A DNA stretch of 64,000 nucleotides, from assembly GCA_003542575.1 (NCBI GenBank), contig DPKJ01000005.1, positions 62,001 through 126,000 of the forward strand, read 5' to 3'. The translations under genes were made by a program, and so were the position numbers. The stretch is from Rikenellaceae bacterium. Its GTDB lineage: Bacteria > Bacteroidota > Bacteroidia > Bacteroidales > UBA932. Every line of letters starts with the position of its first letter. The first letter of the stretch is position 1. Positions 1 through 8,060 of this stretch are shown piece after piece. The notes under the pieces were generated by a model. It was given only the letters and a program-made list of their open reading frames with translations. It did not search any database and was not told the origin of the DNA.

Positions 1-1928
1 TTGCCGACTCTTTTACCAAATATAACTTCAAGATCTTCGGAGAAAATTACCTCTTTTTCCAATAGTTGCTCAGCAAGTTTGGTGAATCCCTCCATATTCT
101 CTCTTAAAATCTTCTTTGCAGTTATGTATGAATCGTCAACAAGTTTCTTAGCCTCCGAATCAATTAATTCTGCTGTCTTTTCACTGTATGGCTTACCAAT
201 TGTGAAGCCCGCAGAGTCAGTTGAGTCGTAGAAAGATATGTTGCCTATTTTTGAGCTCATACCCAGGTAAGAAACCATTGCATATGCCTGTTTGGTAATC
301 TTTTCCAGATCACTTAATGCACCTGTTGATATCTTGCCGTTAATAATCTCTTCGGCTGCTCTTCCTCCCAGGGTTGCTGCCATTTCGTCCATCATCTGCT
401 CAGTAGTGGTAATCTGACGCTCTTCGGGAAGATACCATGCTGCTCCCAATGCCCTGCCTCTTGGTATTATGGTTACTTTAAGAAGCGGGTTGGCGTGCGG
501 AAGAATCCAGCTTACTGTAGCGTGACCGGCTTCGTGATACGCAATTGTCCTCTTTTCGTCGGGAGAGATAATTTTACTCCTCTTTTCCAGCCCTCCTATA
601 ATTCTGTCTACTGCATCGAGGAAATCCTGTCTTTCAATGAACTCTTTATTTTTTCGGGCAGCTATAAGTGCTGCTTCGTTACAAACATTTGCAATGTCAG
701 CACCTGAGAAACCCGGGGTCTGTTTGGCTAGAAACTCTATTTCAAAACCATCAACCAGTTTGAGGTTTGCAAGGTGGACTTTGAAAATATCAACCCTCTC
801 TCTAAGTTCGGGAAGATCTACATGGATCTGTCTGTCAAACCTTCCGGCGCGCATAAGTGCTTTGTCAAGAATATCTGCCCTGTTTGTTGCCGCGAGTATT
901 ATAACGCCAGAATTTGAGCCGAATCCGTCCATCTCTGTAAGAAGCTGATTTAGAGTATTTTCTCTTTCATCATTTGATGAGAAACCGGCGTTTTTACCTC
1001 TTGCACGACCTACGGCGTCAATTTCGTCTATAAATACAATACATGGCGCCTTCTCTTTGGCTTGTCTGAACAGGTCTCTTACCCTTGAGGCACCTACACC
1101 CACAAACATCTCAACAAAATCAGAACCTGAAATTGAGAAGAAAGGTACATTGGCTTCGCCTGCAACAGCTTTTGCCAAAAGTGTTTTTCCTGTACCCGGA
1201 GGGCCAACAAGCAGCGCTCCTTTAGGGATTTTTCCTCCCAGACTTGTATATTTCTTTGGATTTTTTAGAAAGTCTACAATTTCCATTACCTCTACCTTGG
1301 CCTCTTCAAGCCCGGCAACATCTTTGAAAGTAACTTTTGTAGAGCTTCCATCTTTGTCAAAAAGTTTTGCCTGAGATTTGCCAACTGAGAAGATTCCTCC
1401 TCCCTGACCACCGGAACCCATAGATTTGTTCATTCTTCTGAACATAAATATCCAAAGTCCAATAAGCAGAATAGGGAACAGCAACCATTCAAGTGCTTTA
1501 CTAAAATAGTTGGTTCTCTCTTCTACCTCAAATGAGAATTTCTGCTCAGCTGGAATTTGCTCCAGAACCTGTTCAAACTGCTCTTCAGGATTAAAATTAG
1601 AGGAGACAACAAAGTAAAAATGAGGGCCGAACTTTGGCTCTTTACCTCCGAATTTCTCCTTGAATTTAGCAAGACTGTCTTTTTTAATGAAGACCTCTGC
1701 TCGGTTCTGGTTGGAAACAAAAATTATCTTTTCAACGTCTCCTTTAGTGATTAACTGCTCTTTAACTTTAAGCCACTCTGATTTTAGAGGTTCTCCTCCG
1801 TCGTAAGAGCTCCACATATATGCTATAGCGCCCAAAAGAATAATGTATATCCATAATACATTAAATTTTGGAGGCCACATTTTGGGCATTTGTTTATTGG
1901 GATTGTTTTTATCTTTAGGTATTTCCAT
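1..1928 (-). CDS. ftsH: ATP-dependent zinc metalloprotease FtsH, partial (C-terminal end beyond the window)
   Basis: Membrane-anchored AAA+ protease that degrades misfolded and short-lived membrane and cytosolic proteins as a hexamer. Read from the ATG at 1928, the frame stays open to the left edge, giving about 642 residues. There is a first membrane segment near residues 24-42, a periplasmic domain, and a second membrane segment near 145-165. The AAA+ module has Walker A GPPGTGKT near residue 241 and Walker B IVFIDEIDAVG further on. The zinc-protease motif HEAGH is coded at 522-536, about residue 465. Family members are usually 650-710 residues, so only a short tail is missing. It starts 8 bases after the rsfS stop and is probably co-transcribed with it. 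Identification is very secure. Confidence 0.97.
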   Translation of the reverse strand, partial: MEIPKDKNNPNKQMPKMWPPKFNVLWIYIILLGAIAYMWSSYDGGEPLKSEWLKVKEQLITKGDVEKIIFVSNQNRAEVFIKKDSLAKFKEKFGGKEPKFGPHFYFVVSSNFNPEEQFEQVLEQIPAEQKFSFEVEERTNYFSKALEWLLFPILLIGLWIFMFRRMNKSMGSGGQGGGIFSVGKSQAKLFDKDGSSTKVTFKDVAGLEEAKVEVMEIVDFLKNPKKYTSLGGKIPKGALLVGPPGTGKTLLAKAVAGEANVPFFSISGSDFVEMFVGVGASRVRDLFRQAKEKAPCIVFIDEIDAVGRARGKNAGFSSNDERENTLNQLLTEMDGFGSNSGVIILAATNRADILDKALMRAGRFDRQIHVDLPELRERVDIFKVHLANLKLVDGFEIEFLAKQTPGFSGADIANVCNEAALIAARKNKEFIERQDFLDAVDRIIGGLEKRSKIISPDEKRTIAYHEAGHATVSWILPHANPLLKVTIIPRGRALGAAWYLPEERQITTTEQMMDEMAATLGGRAAEEIINGKISTGALSDLEKITKQAYAMVSYLGMSSKIGNISFYDSTDSAGFTIGKPYSEKTAELIDSEAKKLVDDSYITAKKILRENMEGFTKLAEQLLEKEVIFSEDLEVIFGKRVG

Positions 1929-1936
1929 TTTTACAA

Positions 1937-2605
1937 TTATTCTTGATATACTGTTCTTTTTGCATCTGCCCACAAATCTTCCAATCTGTAGAACTGGCGG
2001 TATTCAGTCTGGAATACATGAACCACAATATTGGCGTAATCCAATATTATCCAAAATGCATTCTCCTTACCTTGCTTCCTGATAACCTTTCTGCCACAGT
2101 TCTTTATCATCATCTCCTCAATATTGTCAGCAATGGCATTAACCTGAGTGCTTGAATCGGCATTACATACAACAAAATAGTCACATATTGCTGTTCCAAT
2201 AGGCCTGAGATCAAGTGAGCATATAAAACTGCCTTTTTTATCGAGAATGGCGTCTGCAATGCACTTAATTTCAGTTTCGTCTAAAACGTTCTTTTTGGGA
2301 GAACTAGCCTTTTTAGAAGCTACCGGCTCTTTTTTCTCAGCAGTTACAACGGCTTTCTTTTTAGCTGCAGTTGCTTTTACCTCTTTTTTCTCAGCAGTTA
2401 CAACGGCTTTCTTTTTAGCTGCAGATACTTTTGTCTCTATTTTCTCAGCTGTTACAACTACTTTCTTATTAGTTGCTGTTACAACTTTCTCCTTCTTCTC
2501 TTTCTTCTCTGCAGAGACTACCGCCTTTTTTCTTGTTGCGGGTATCTTCTTTTCTGTGGCAGTAATGTTGCCTTCAGATGTTGCTGTATTCTTTTTTATT
2601 GGCAC
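1937..2605 (-). CDS. rsfS: Ribosome silencing factor RsfS with a Lys/Ala-rich repeat N-terminus
   Basis: RsfS (DUF143 family) binds ribosomal protein uL14 and blocks subunit joining when nutrients are scarce. The family domain occupies about residues 110-222, including SFICSLDLRPIGTAICDYFV and an ending with VVHVFQTEYRQFYRLEDLW. The first 106 residues are unusual for this normally 105-120 residue protein: a basic low-complexity stretch built from an 18-residue repeat of the type AVVTAEKKEVKATAAKKK. There is no internal Met between the repeats and the domain, and the promoter at 2636-2668 places transcription start just before the ATG at 2605, so the extension appears genuine. The DNA repeats are 35-base near-identical segments spaced 54 bases apart. 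ftsH follows after 8 bases. Confidence 0.93.
   Translation of the reverse strand: MPIKKNTATSEGNITATEKKIPATRKKAVVSAEKKEKKEKVVTATNKKVVVTAEKIETKVSAAKKKAVVTAEKKEVKATAAKKKAVVTAEKKEPVASKKASSPKKNVLDETEIKCIADAILDKKGSFICSLDLRPIGTAICDYFVVCNADSSTQVNAIADNIEEMMIKNCGRKVIRKQGKENAFWIILDYANIVVHVFQTEYRQFYRLEDLWADAKRTVYQE
2336..2478 (-). repeat. 54-base-period tandem repeat inside rsfS
   Basis: A 35-base segment at 2336-2370 recurs exactly at 2390-2424 and in diverged form at 2444-2478, each 54 bases (18 codons) apart. It encodes the Lys/Ala-rich repeats of the RsfS N-terminal extension. Because the period is a multiple of three, gain or loss of units would keep the reading frame. Confidence 0.9.
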
Positions 2606-2621
2606 AATAATTGTCTTTTGG

Positions 2622-2654
2622 TTTGTAATTTTTTACAAATTTACTGCAATTTTG
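2622..2654 (+). promoter_or_regulatory. Probable promoter for birA
   Basis: TTTG (2622-2625), 21 bases, then CAATTTTG (2647-2654), one mismatch from TAnnTTTG. It overlaps the divergent rsfS promoter almost completely. Transcription start would be near 2661, before the chosen birA ATG at 2678. Confidence 0.45.
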
Positions 2655-2668
2655 CGGCCAATAACAAA
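2636..2668 (-). promoter_or_regulatory. Bacteroidota-type promoter for rsfS-ftsH
   Basis: On the minus strand TTTG (2665-2668) is followed after 21 bases by TAAATTTG (2636-2643), an exact match to the TTTG/TAnnTTTG pattern of the Bacteroidota primary sigma factor. Transcription would start near 2629, about 24 bases before the rsfS ATG. Confidence 0.7.
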
Positions 2669-2677
2669 ATTATTAAT

Positions 2678-3424
2678 ATGGCACACAATATAAAATGGTA
2701 TAATACCATTGATTCTACTAATAGTGAGGCATTTAGGCAATTCAGCCAGTCTGACGATTTTTCAGTCTTTGCTGCTGAATTTCAAACAAACGGCAGAGGT
2801 CAGAAGGGGACAAGCTGGGAGAGTGAATCTAGCCGTAATCTTACTTTTTCAATCCTTCTTAAAAATAACTCCATCAAAGCTGAGAATCAATTCTTAATTG
2901 CTCAGATAGTGACAATTGGAATCAAGAGGTACCTTAAAAATCTCGGTATTGATGCTAAGATTAAATGGCCAAATGATATTTATGTTGGGGACAAAAAGAT
3001 ATGTGGTATTTTAATTGAACATTTTCTGTCAGGAGACACTTTGTCAGGTTCAATAGTTGGAATCGGTTTAAATCTGAATCAGAGAGTTTTTAACTCCAAT
3101 GCGCCAAATCCGGTATCTGTTTCGCTAATTACAGGTAATGAGTATGATATTAAAGAGCAACTTGAATCTCTTGCCGGATTCATTCATGAAATCTATTTTT
3201 CATACAGAAATTACTCTTCCGGATCGTCGGAGAACAGACTAGACACAGAGTATCATGACTCGCTTTACAGGCTTGAAGAGTTTCATAAATATGAAATATC
3301 AAAGGATGGTAAAATAATTGAGGCCAGAATTATGGGTATTGATTCAAATGCGTGTTTGATTCTGGAAGAGGGAGATGGTACAAGAAGCAGATACCACTTC
3401 AAAGAGGTGAAGTATCTCCTTTAA
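2678..3424 (+). CDS. birA: Biotin--[acetyl-CoA-carboxylase] ligase
   Basis: Attaches biotin, through biotinyl-AMP, to the lysine of biotin carboxyl carrier proteins. The 248-residue product is the catalytic type without an N-terminal DNA-binding repressor domain. The ligase motif GRGQKGTSW lies near residue 49, followed by the conserved KWPNDIYV and CGILIE motifs. An earlier in-frame ATG at 2618 would add 20 residues lacking family character and would lie upstream of the predicted transcription start, so MAHNIKWYN is preferred. The gene is divergent from rsfS and convergent with rpe, whose stop is 19 bases away. Confidence 0.93.
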   Translation: MAHNIKWYNTIDSTNSEAFRQFSQSDDFSVFAAEFQTNGRGQKGTSWESESSRNLTFSILLKNNSIKAENQFLIAQIVTIGIKRYLKNLGIDAKIKWPNDIYVGDKKICGILIEHFLSGDTLSGSIVGIGLNLNQRVFNSNAPNPVSVSLITGNEYDIKEQLESLAGFIHEIYFSYRNYSSGSSENRLDTEYHDSLYRLEEFHKYEISKDGKIIEARIMGIDSNACLILEEGDGTRSRYHFKEVKYLL

Positions 3425-3443
3425 ATATTATTAAGGATATTGT

Positions 3444-4094
3444 TTACAGTGATTTAAGCTCTGCAATGGCTTTTAGCGGATCGATGGCTCCAAAAACAGA
3501 ATTTCCTGCAACAAGAATATTTGCTCCGCTCTTTATAAGTGCCGGGGCATTTTTTATGTTAACTCCTCCATCAACCTGAATCATGCACTTCAGTGAGCGC
3601 TCATCAATCATTTTCCGGAGTTTTGAAATTTTGGTCAGTGAGTTTTCTATGAAACTTTGGCCACCAAACCCCGGATTGACAGACATTACAAGAACAAAGT
3701 CAACATCGGGTAAAATTTCATAGAGGTTATGAACCGGTGTGTGTGGGTTAATCGCTACTCCGGCTTTCATTCCCAAGGATTTTATCAGCTGAACTGAGCG
3801 GTGCAGATGAATACAGGCCTCGTAGTGAACACTCAGATATTCTGTACCTAGTTCTTTAAAATGGGTTATGTATCTGTCTGGATCGACAATCATAAGGTGT
3901 GCATCAAGTGGCTTTTTTGCAGTTTTAGCCATTGCCTTTATTACAGGGAAACCGTATGAAATGTTTGGAACAAATACTCCATCCATTATATCAAGATGAA
4001 TCCAGTCAGCCTGACTGTTGTTTATCATTTCAATCTCCTGTTCAAGCTTTCCAAAATTGGCAGAAAGCATTGATGGGGCAATAATTGGTGCCAT
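3444..4094 (-). CDS. rpe: Ribulose-phosphate 3-epimerase
   Basis: Interconverts D-ribulose 5-phosphate and D-xylulose 5-phosphate in the pentose phosphate pathway. The 216-residue TIM barrel starts APSMLSANF and has the metal/catalytic signature HLDIMDGVFVPN, the segment DAHLMIVDPD, and the conserved MSVNPGFGGQSF phosphate-binding loop followed by QVDGG. Length is normal. It is the last gene of a dnaA-pepD-rpe run, with only 5 bases between the pepD stop and its ATG. Confidence 0.96.
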   Translation of the reverse strand: MAPIIAPSMLSANFGKLEQEIEMINNSQADWIHLDIMDGVFVPNISYGFPVIKAMAKTAKKPLDAHLMIVDPDRYITHFKELGTEYLSVHYEACIHLHRSVQLIKSLGMKAGVAINPHTPVHNLYEILPDVDFVLVMSVNPGFGGQSFIENSLTKISKLRKMIDERSLKCMIQVDGGVNIKNAPALIKSGANILVAGNSVFGAIDPLKAIAELKSL

Positions 4095-4099
4095 TTTTT

Positions 4100-5536
4100 C
4101 TATTTTAAATTCTTCAGAACTTCCAGCAAGAGTTTCATAAACTTGTCTACAGAGGCTATCTCCAGTTTTTCACCGGGAGCGTGTGCTCCTTTGATGGTGG
4201 GACCGAAAGAGATCATGTCAAGATATGGATAAATATCAAGAAAGAGACCACATTCCAGTCCGGCATGTATTGCACGTACAATTGGTTGGTTGCCAAATAA
4301 TTTAGTGTACGATTCTTTTGATACATCAAGAAGATGAGAGTTCAACTTTGGTTTCCATCCGGGGTATTCACTCTCGTGAGTTACTTTTGCACCGGCCAGT
4401 TTGAATATTGACTCAATTCTGTTTGCTGCATTATATCTGGCTGAGTTTACAGAGCTTCTCTGACTTGTGCTAACCCTAATAATCTGGGATTCATCCATTT
4501 TAACGGCTGCCAGGTTGGTTGATGTTTCAACAAACCCTTCGATCTCCTGACTCATTGCCAGAACTCCGTGAGGTATACCGTTTAACGATAGTATCAGCTT
4601 TTCTGCAACCTTTTTTTCAACTGCAGTGGCAAACGATTCGCTAATCTCAATTGTACCTTCAATATTTGGGTCTGAAATGCCATACTCATCTTTAATTTCA
4701 GCGACTAATCTATTGAACAGTGATTTAACCAATTCAAAATCTGTCTTGTCAATAGCAATAATTGCATAGGCCTCCCTGGCAATGGCGTTGCGTTTGTTCC
4801 CTCCGTCAATCTGGCAGATATCAAATTCTGCTTTACTGAGCAAATTGTATAAAAACCTAAAGAGGAACTGGTTTGCATTTCCTCTGTTTTTGTGTATGTC
4901 GTCACCGCTGTGGCCTCCGGTCGCACCAAAGAACAGTGCCTTAAGAAACATTTTGCTGCTATCAGCGGCAACCTCTTTATATGAATACCTTGCTGTTGTA
5001 TCAATTCCACCCGCACATCCGATAAAGAGTTCGCCTTCGTCTTCAGAATCGAGGTTGATAAGCATTTTCCCGGTAATAAAGCCTGGTTTTAACTCCTTAG
5101 CTCCCTTTAAACCTGTCTCCTCTTCAGTTGTAAAAAGACACTCGATTGGGCCGTGTACTACATCATTTGAGGCGAGAATAGCAAGTTGTGCTGCCATGCC
5201 TATTCCGCAATCTGCTCCAAGGGTTGTCTCTTTTGCAACGAGCCAGCCATTCTCTTCAATATAATTTATGGGGTCAGTTTCAAAATTGAAGCTGCTGTCA
5301 GAATTTTTTTCACAAACCATGTCGGAGTGACTTTGAAGAACGACCACCGGGGCACTCTCCATTCCTTTTGTCGCAGGCTTGATAATAACCACATTGTTTG
5401 CAGAATCAGTCCTGTATTCCAAATCTCTTTCTTTGGCAAAATTTATAAGAAATGCTGTAATCTTCTCCTCTTTACCACTCTCTCTTGGAATTTTTGTGAT
5501 TTGGTCAAATATTTCGAATATTTTTGAATTATCCAT
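4100..5536 (-). CDS. pepD: Aminoacyl-histidine dipeptidase (peptidase M20C)
   Basis: Cytosolic zinc dipeptidase that hydrolyses Xaa-His dipeptides and related peptides. At 478 residues it is full length for the M20C family. Metal-binding and catalytic segments are visible: LQSHSDMVCEK, GADCGIGMA, TTEEETGLKGA and, near the C terminus, GAHAPGEKLE. The lid/dimerisation domain lies in the middle third. Its ATG is one base after the dnaA stop, so it is almost certainly read from the same transcript. That is an arrangement of convenience rather than a functional link. Confidence 0.94.
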   Translation of the reverse strand: MDNSKIFEIFDQITKIPRESGKEEKITAFLINFAKERDLEYRTDSANNVVIIKPATKGMESAPVVVLQSHSDMVCEKNSDSSFNFETDPINYIEENGWLVAKETTLGADCGIGMAAQLAILASNDVVHGPIECLFTTEEETGLKGAKELKPGFITGKMLINLDSEDEGELFIGCAGGIDTTARYSYKEVAADSSKMFLKALFFGATGGHSGDDIHKNRGNANQFLFRFLYNLLSKAEFDICQIDGGNKRNAIAREAYAIIAIDKTDFELVKSLFNRLVAEIKDEYGISDPNIEGTIEISESFATAVEKKVAEKLILSLNGIPHGVLAMSQEIEGFVETSTNLAAVKMDESQIIRVSTSQRSSVNSARYNAANRIESIFKLAGAKVTHESEYPGWKPKLNSHLLDVSKESYTKLFGNQPIVRAIHAGLECGLFLDIYPYLDMISFGPTIKGAHAPGEKLEIASVDKFMKLLLEVLKNLK

Positions 5537-5537
5537 T

Positions 5538-6953
5538 TTAGTTTGATTTTAGTTGTTTTTCTATGTCAACAACATATTTTCGGAAAGATCTGTCGGTGTC
5601 CAGCAGATCACAGACTGTATTGTATGCATGCAGTACAGTTGCATGATCTCTTCCGCCGGTTTGTGTGCCAATCGATGCCAGAGAACTTTTTGTAAGGTTT
5701 CTACTCAGATACATTGAAATCTGACGTGCCTGAACAAGTTCTCTTTTTCTGGATGCACTTAAAAACTGTTGAGGGTCTATTCTAAAGTATTCACAAACAA
5801 TTTTTTGAATTCTGTCTACAGAAATTTCAGGTTTGTTCTTTGTTACCAGTTTCTCGATAAGACTCTCTGCAAGGTCAAGGTTTATCTTTCTGTTGGTAAG
5901 AGTTGACTGTGCAAGAAGTGAAATAAGTGTCCCTTCTATCTCTCTGATATTTGTTGATACTCTTGATGCTATATAATTGGTAACCTCCTCGGGTAGTGTG
6001 ATTCCATCTTTGTAGCTTTTGGCTTTAAGTATCTCAACTCTTGTGTTGTAGTCAGGTGGTAAAAGCTCTGCAAGAAGACCCCATTTGAATCTGGAAAGCA
6101 ACCTCATTTCAAGGTCCTGCAAATCTACAGGTGCTTTGTCAGATGTAAGGATCAACTGCTTACCCATTGAGTGCAAGTGGCTGAAAATATGGAAAAACGC
6201 ATTTTGAGTACCCGGTTTTCCTGCAAATTCATGCACATCATCTATGATGAGAACATCAATAAGCTGATAGAAGTGAAGAAAGTCGGTAAGTTTGTTTTTG
6301 ACAGTGGTGGCGTCCATATATTGTGTCTGAAAGCGGTTGGCGCTTACGTAGAGCACAATTTTTTCCGGAAACTGCTTTTTTATTGATATGCCAATAGCCT
6401 GCGCAAGGTGTGTTTTGCCAAGTCCCGAACCTCCGTATAGAAAGAGCGGGTTAAACGTGCCTTTGCCCGGGTTTGCAGAGATATTTAAACCGGCTGACCT
6501 CGCCAGCTTGTTACATTCACCTTCGATGAAATTCTCGAAAGAGTAATGAGGATTAAGCTGAGGGTCTATCTCCAGTTGCTGAAGTCCCGGAATAACAAAC
6601 GGATTGGTAATATTGCCTGCCTGATTGGGGAAAGGAACAGACTTGTTTTTAATCTCCTGAGTAGGTTGTTGTGGAAAAGTCACCATATCTTCTCCTGAAA
6701 CAACTCTTACATTGTATTCAAGTTTGGCCTCTTTGCCCAACTCCCTTTTGAGAGCTTTGCTTATAAGATCTATGTAATGTTCTTCAAGATATTCTCTGAA
6801 AAAATTTGATGGAACTTCAATTGTAAGAACCGCTCCTGAGATCCTTACTGCTTTTACCGGCTCGAACCATGTCCTATAACTTTGAGGGCGGATTATGTCA
6901 CGAATGATGTTAAGACAGTTATTCCACACTAAAGTATGTTTAGGTTCGGTCAT
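5538..6953 (-). CDS. dnaA: Chromosomal replication initiator DnaA
   Basis: Binds oriC DnaA boxes and melts the origin. The 471 residues show domain I (1-85), a linker, the AAA+ domain with Walker A GGSGLGKTH and Walker B LIIDDVHEF, and the C-terminal DNA-binding domain ending with GGRDHATVLHAYNTV, the DnaA signature. It is not followed by dnaN or gyrB but by pepD and rpe. The 182-base upstream gap (6954-7135) is very AT-rich but holds no clear DnaA-box cluster, so there is no sequence support for an origin here. Confidence 0.98.
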   Translation of the reverse strand: MTEPKHTLVWNNCLNIIRDIIRPQSYRTWFEPVKAVRISGAVLTIEVPSNFFREYLEEHYIDLISKALKRELGKEAKLEYNVRVVSGEDMVTFPQQPTQEIKNKSVPFPNQAGNITNPFVIPGLQQLEIDPQLNPHYSFENFIEGECNKLARSAGLNISANPGKGTFNPLFLYGGSGLGKTHLAQAIGISIKKQFPEKIVLYVSANRFQTQYMDATTVKNKLTDFLHFYQLIDVLIIDDVHEFAGKPGTQNAFFHIFSHLHSMGKQLILTSDKAPVDLQDLEMRLLSRFKWGLLAELLPPDYNTRVEILKAKSYKDGITLPEEVTNYIASRVSTNIREIEGTLISLLAQSTLTNRKINLDLAESLIEKLVTKNKPEISVDRIQKIVCEYFRIDPQQFLSASRKRELVQARQISMYLSRNLTKSSLASIGTQTGGRDHATVLHAYNTVCDLLDTDRSFRKYVVDIEKQLKSN

Positions 6954-7135
6954 AGTAAAAGATTAGTTTAGGTTTGGGGTAACAAATTTGGTGATAAATT
7001 CTGTAAAAAAAAATAGATTAAGTATTGGAAAATTCAATTTTTTTTCAAATCATTGGAATTCAACCCCAAAAATTTTAAAATCGCATCTGGATTTTAAATT
7101 TCTTTAAAATCAGCTAAATATAAGAAAAGTTTTTT
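6954..7135. other. AT-rich intergenic region upstream of dnaA
   Basis: A 182-base gap between mlaD and dnaA, rich in A and T runs. I see no TTATCCACA-type DnaA boxes. The best minus-strand promoter-like element is CAAATTTG around 6993-7000, one mismatch from the -7 consensus, so the dnaA promoter cannot be placed with confidence. Confidence 0.4.
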
Positions 7136-8053
7136 TTAAAAAACACTAACTTTTATATATTTTTTTGGATTTTCGGTAATGTTTTTGATAAGGATATCCA
7201 GATCCCTTATCAGTTGGTCGATTGAGTTATGAACAGAGTCTGTTCTGAGAAGTTTTCCGACTGTTCCTTGTGGATTATTCATCTGCTCGAGGAGCTCTTT
7301 TAGGGAGTTTACGGTGCCTGCAAGGTCGGCTGTTTTTAGTGAATCTGTAATTTGGCCAATATTGTCCAGACCGTAATTTAATTTTTGGGTACTTTGTGTA
7401 AGTTCTCCCGATAATGAATTAATGTTGGAAATTAACTGTGTTATCTCCGGCCCGCTCTTTTCAAGGTTTTGAACAATAGCCTTGGCACTTGCCAATGTTT
7501 TGTTCAGATTTTCAAGAGATGCCGAAATGTTTCTCTTTGCATCGGCATCAATCATTCCGTTCACATTTTCAAGTGTTGCTTTAAGAGTTGCCACAAGATC
7601 TGAAATCTGATCTTTAAGGGGTAAAAATTGGCTTTTAAGCATATCTGTCAGCCCCTCTTCTGTTGTCGATTGCATTGTGCCCTTATCTTTAAGATAAGTA
7701 GTACTGTTACCGATATTTACTCTTAACGCTTTGGTCCCCAATAAATCGGTACTGTATATTTCGGCTACTGAGTTGTCAGGGATATTATAACTGCTTTTTA
7801 ATTTAAGTTTTACAATAAATTCGTCTCTCTCCTGTAAATAATCAACAGATACTACTGTACCCACCTTTAATCCTCTGATATAAACAGGCCCTGTAGAGTT
7901 GAGTCCCTCAACATTATGGTAAACTGTATAATAGGTATTAGTGCTGCTGAAAAGATCTTTTCCTTTAAGGTAGTTGACCACTACGTATATCGAAGCAAGT
8001 GTAATAATTGCGAAAAGTCCTATCTTCTGTTCTCGTGTAAGTCTGAGTTTCAT
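7136..8053 (-). CDS. MlaD/MCE-family lipid-transport protein
   Basis: MCE proteins form periplasmic hexameric lipid channels, for example MlaD in retrograde phospholipid transport. The 305 residues begin with a single N-terminal membrane anchor (about 10-28, KIGLFAIITLASIYVVVNYL). The MCE domain follows at about 38-118 (GPVYIRGLKVGTVVSVDYL is typical), and then a long helical region rich in Leu, Asn and Ser, probably a coiled-coil needle or tail. No mlaE or mlaF gene is adjacent; instead it follows the amidase gene by 7 bases. Family is clear, but the exact lipid and partners cannot be read from this window. Confidence 0.9.
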   Translation of the reverse strand: MKLRLTREQKIGLFAIITLASIYVVVNYLKGKDLFSSTNTYYTVYHNVEGLNSTGPVYIRGLKVGTVVSVDYLQERDEFIVKLKLKSSYNIPDNSVAEIYSTDLLGTKALRVNIGNSTTYLKDKGTMQSTTEEGLTDMLKSQFLPLKDQISDLVATLKATLENVNGMIDADAKRNISASLENLNKTLASAKAIVQNLEKSGPEITQLISNINSLSGELTQSTQKLNYGLDNIGQITDSLKTADLAGTVNSLKELLEQMNNPQGTVGKLLRTDSVHNSIDQLIRDLDILIKNITENPKKYIKVSVF

Positions 8054-8060
8054 TTTGGAG

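Noticed and set aside
2247..2693. Plus-strand frame of 148 codons opposite rsfS
   Set aside because: It is an antisense shadow of the repeat-rich rsfS gene; the Phe/Ala-rich product merely mirrors the Lys/Ala repeats.
6954..7135. Replication origin next to dnaA
   Set aside because: The gap is AT-rich but I found no TTATCCACA-type boxes or repeated motif, and dnaN/gyrB are absent.
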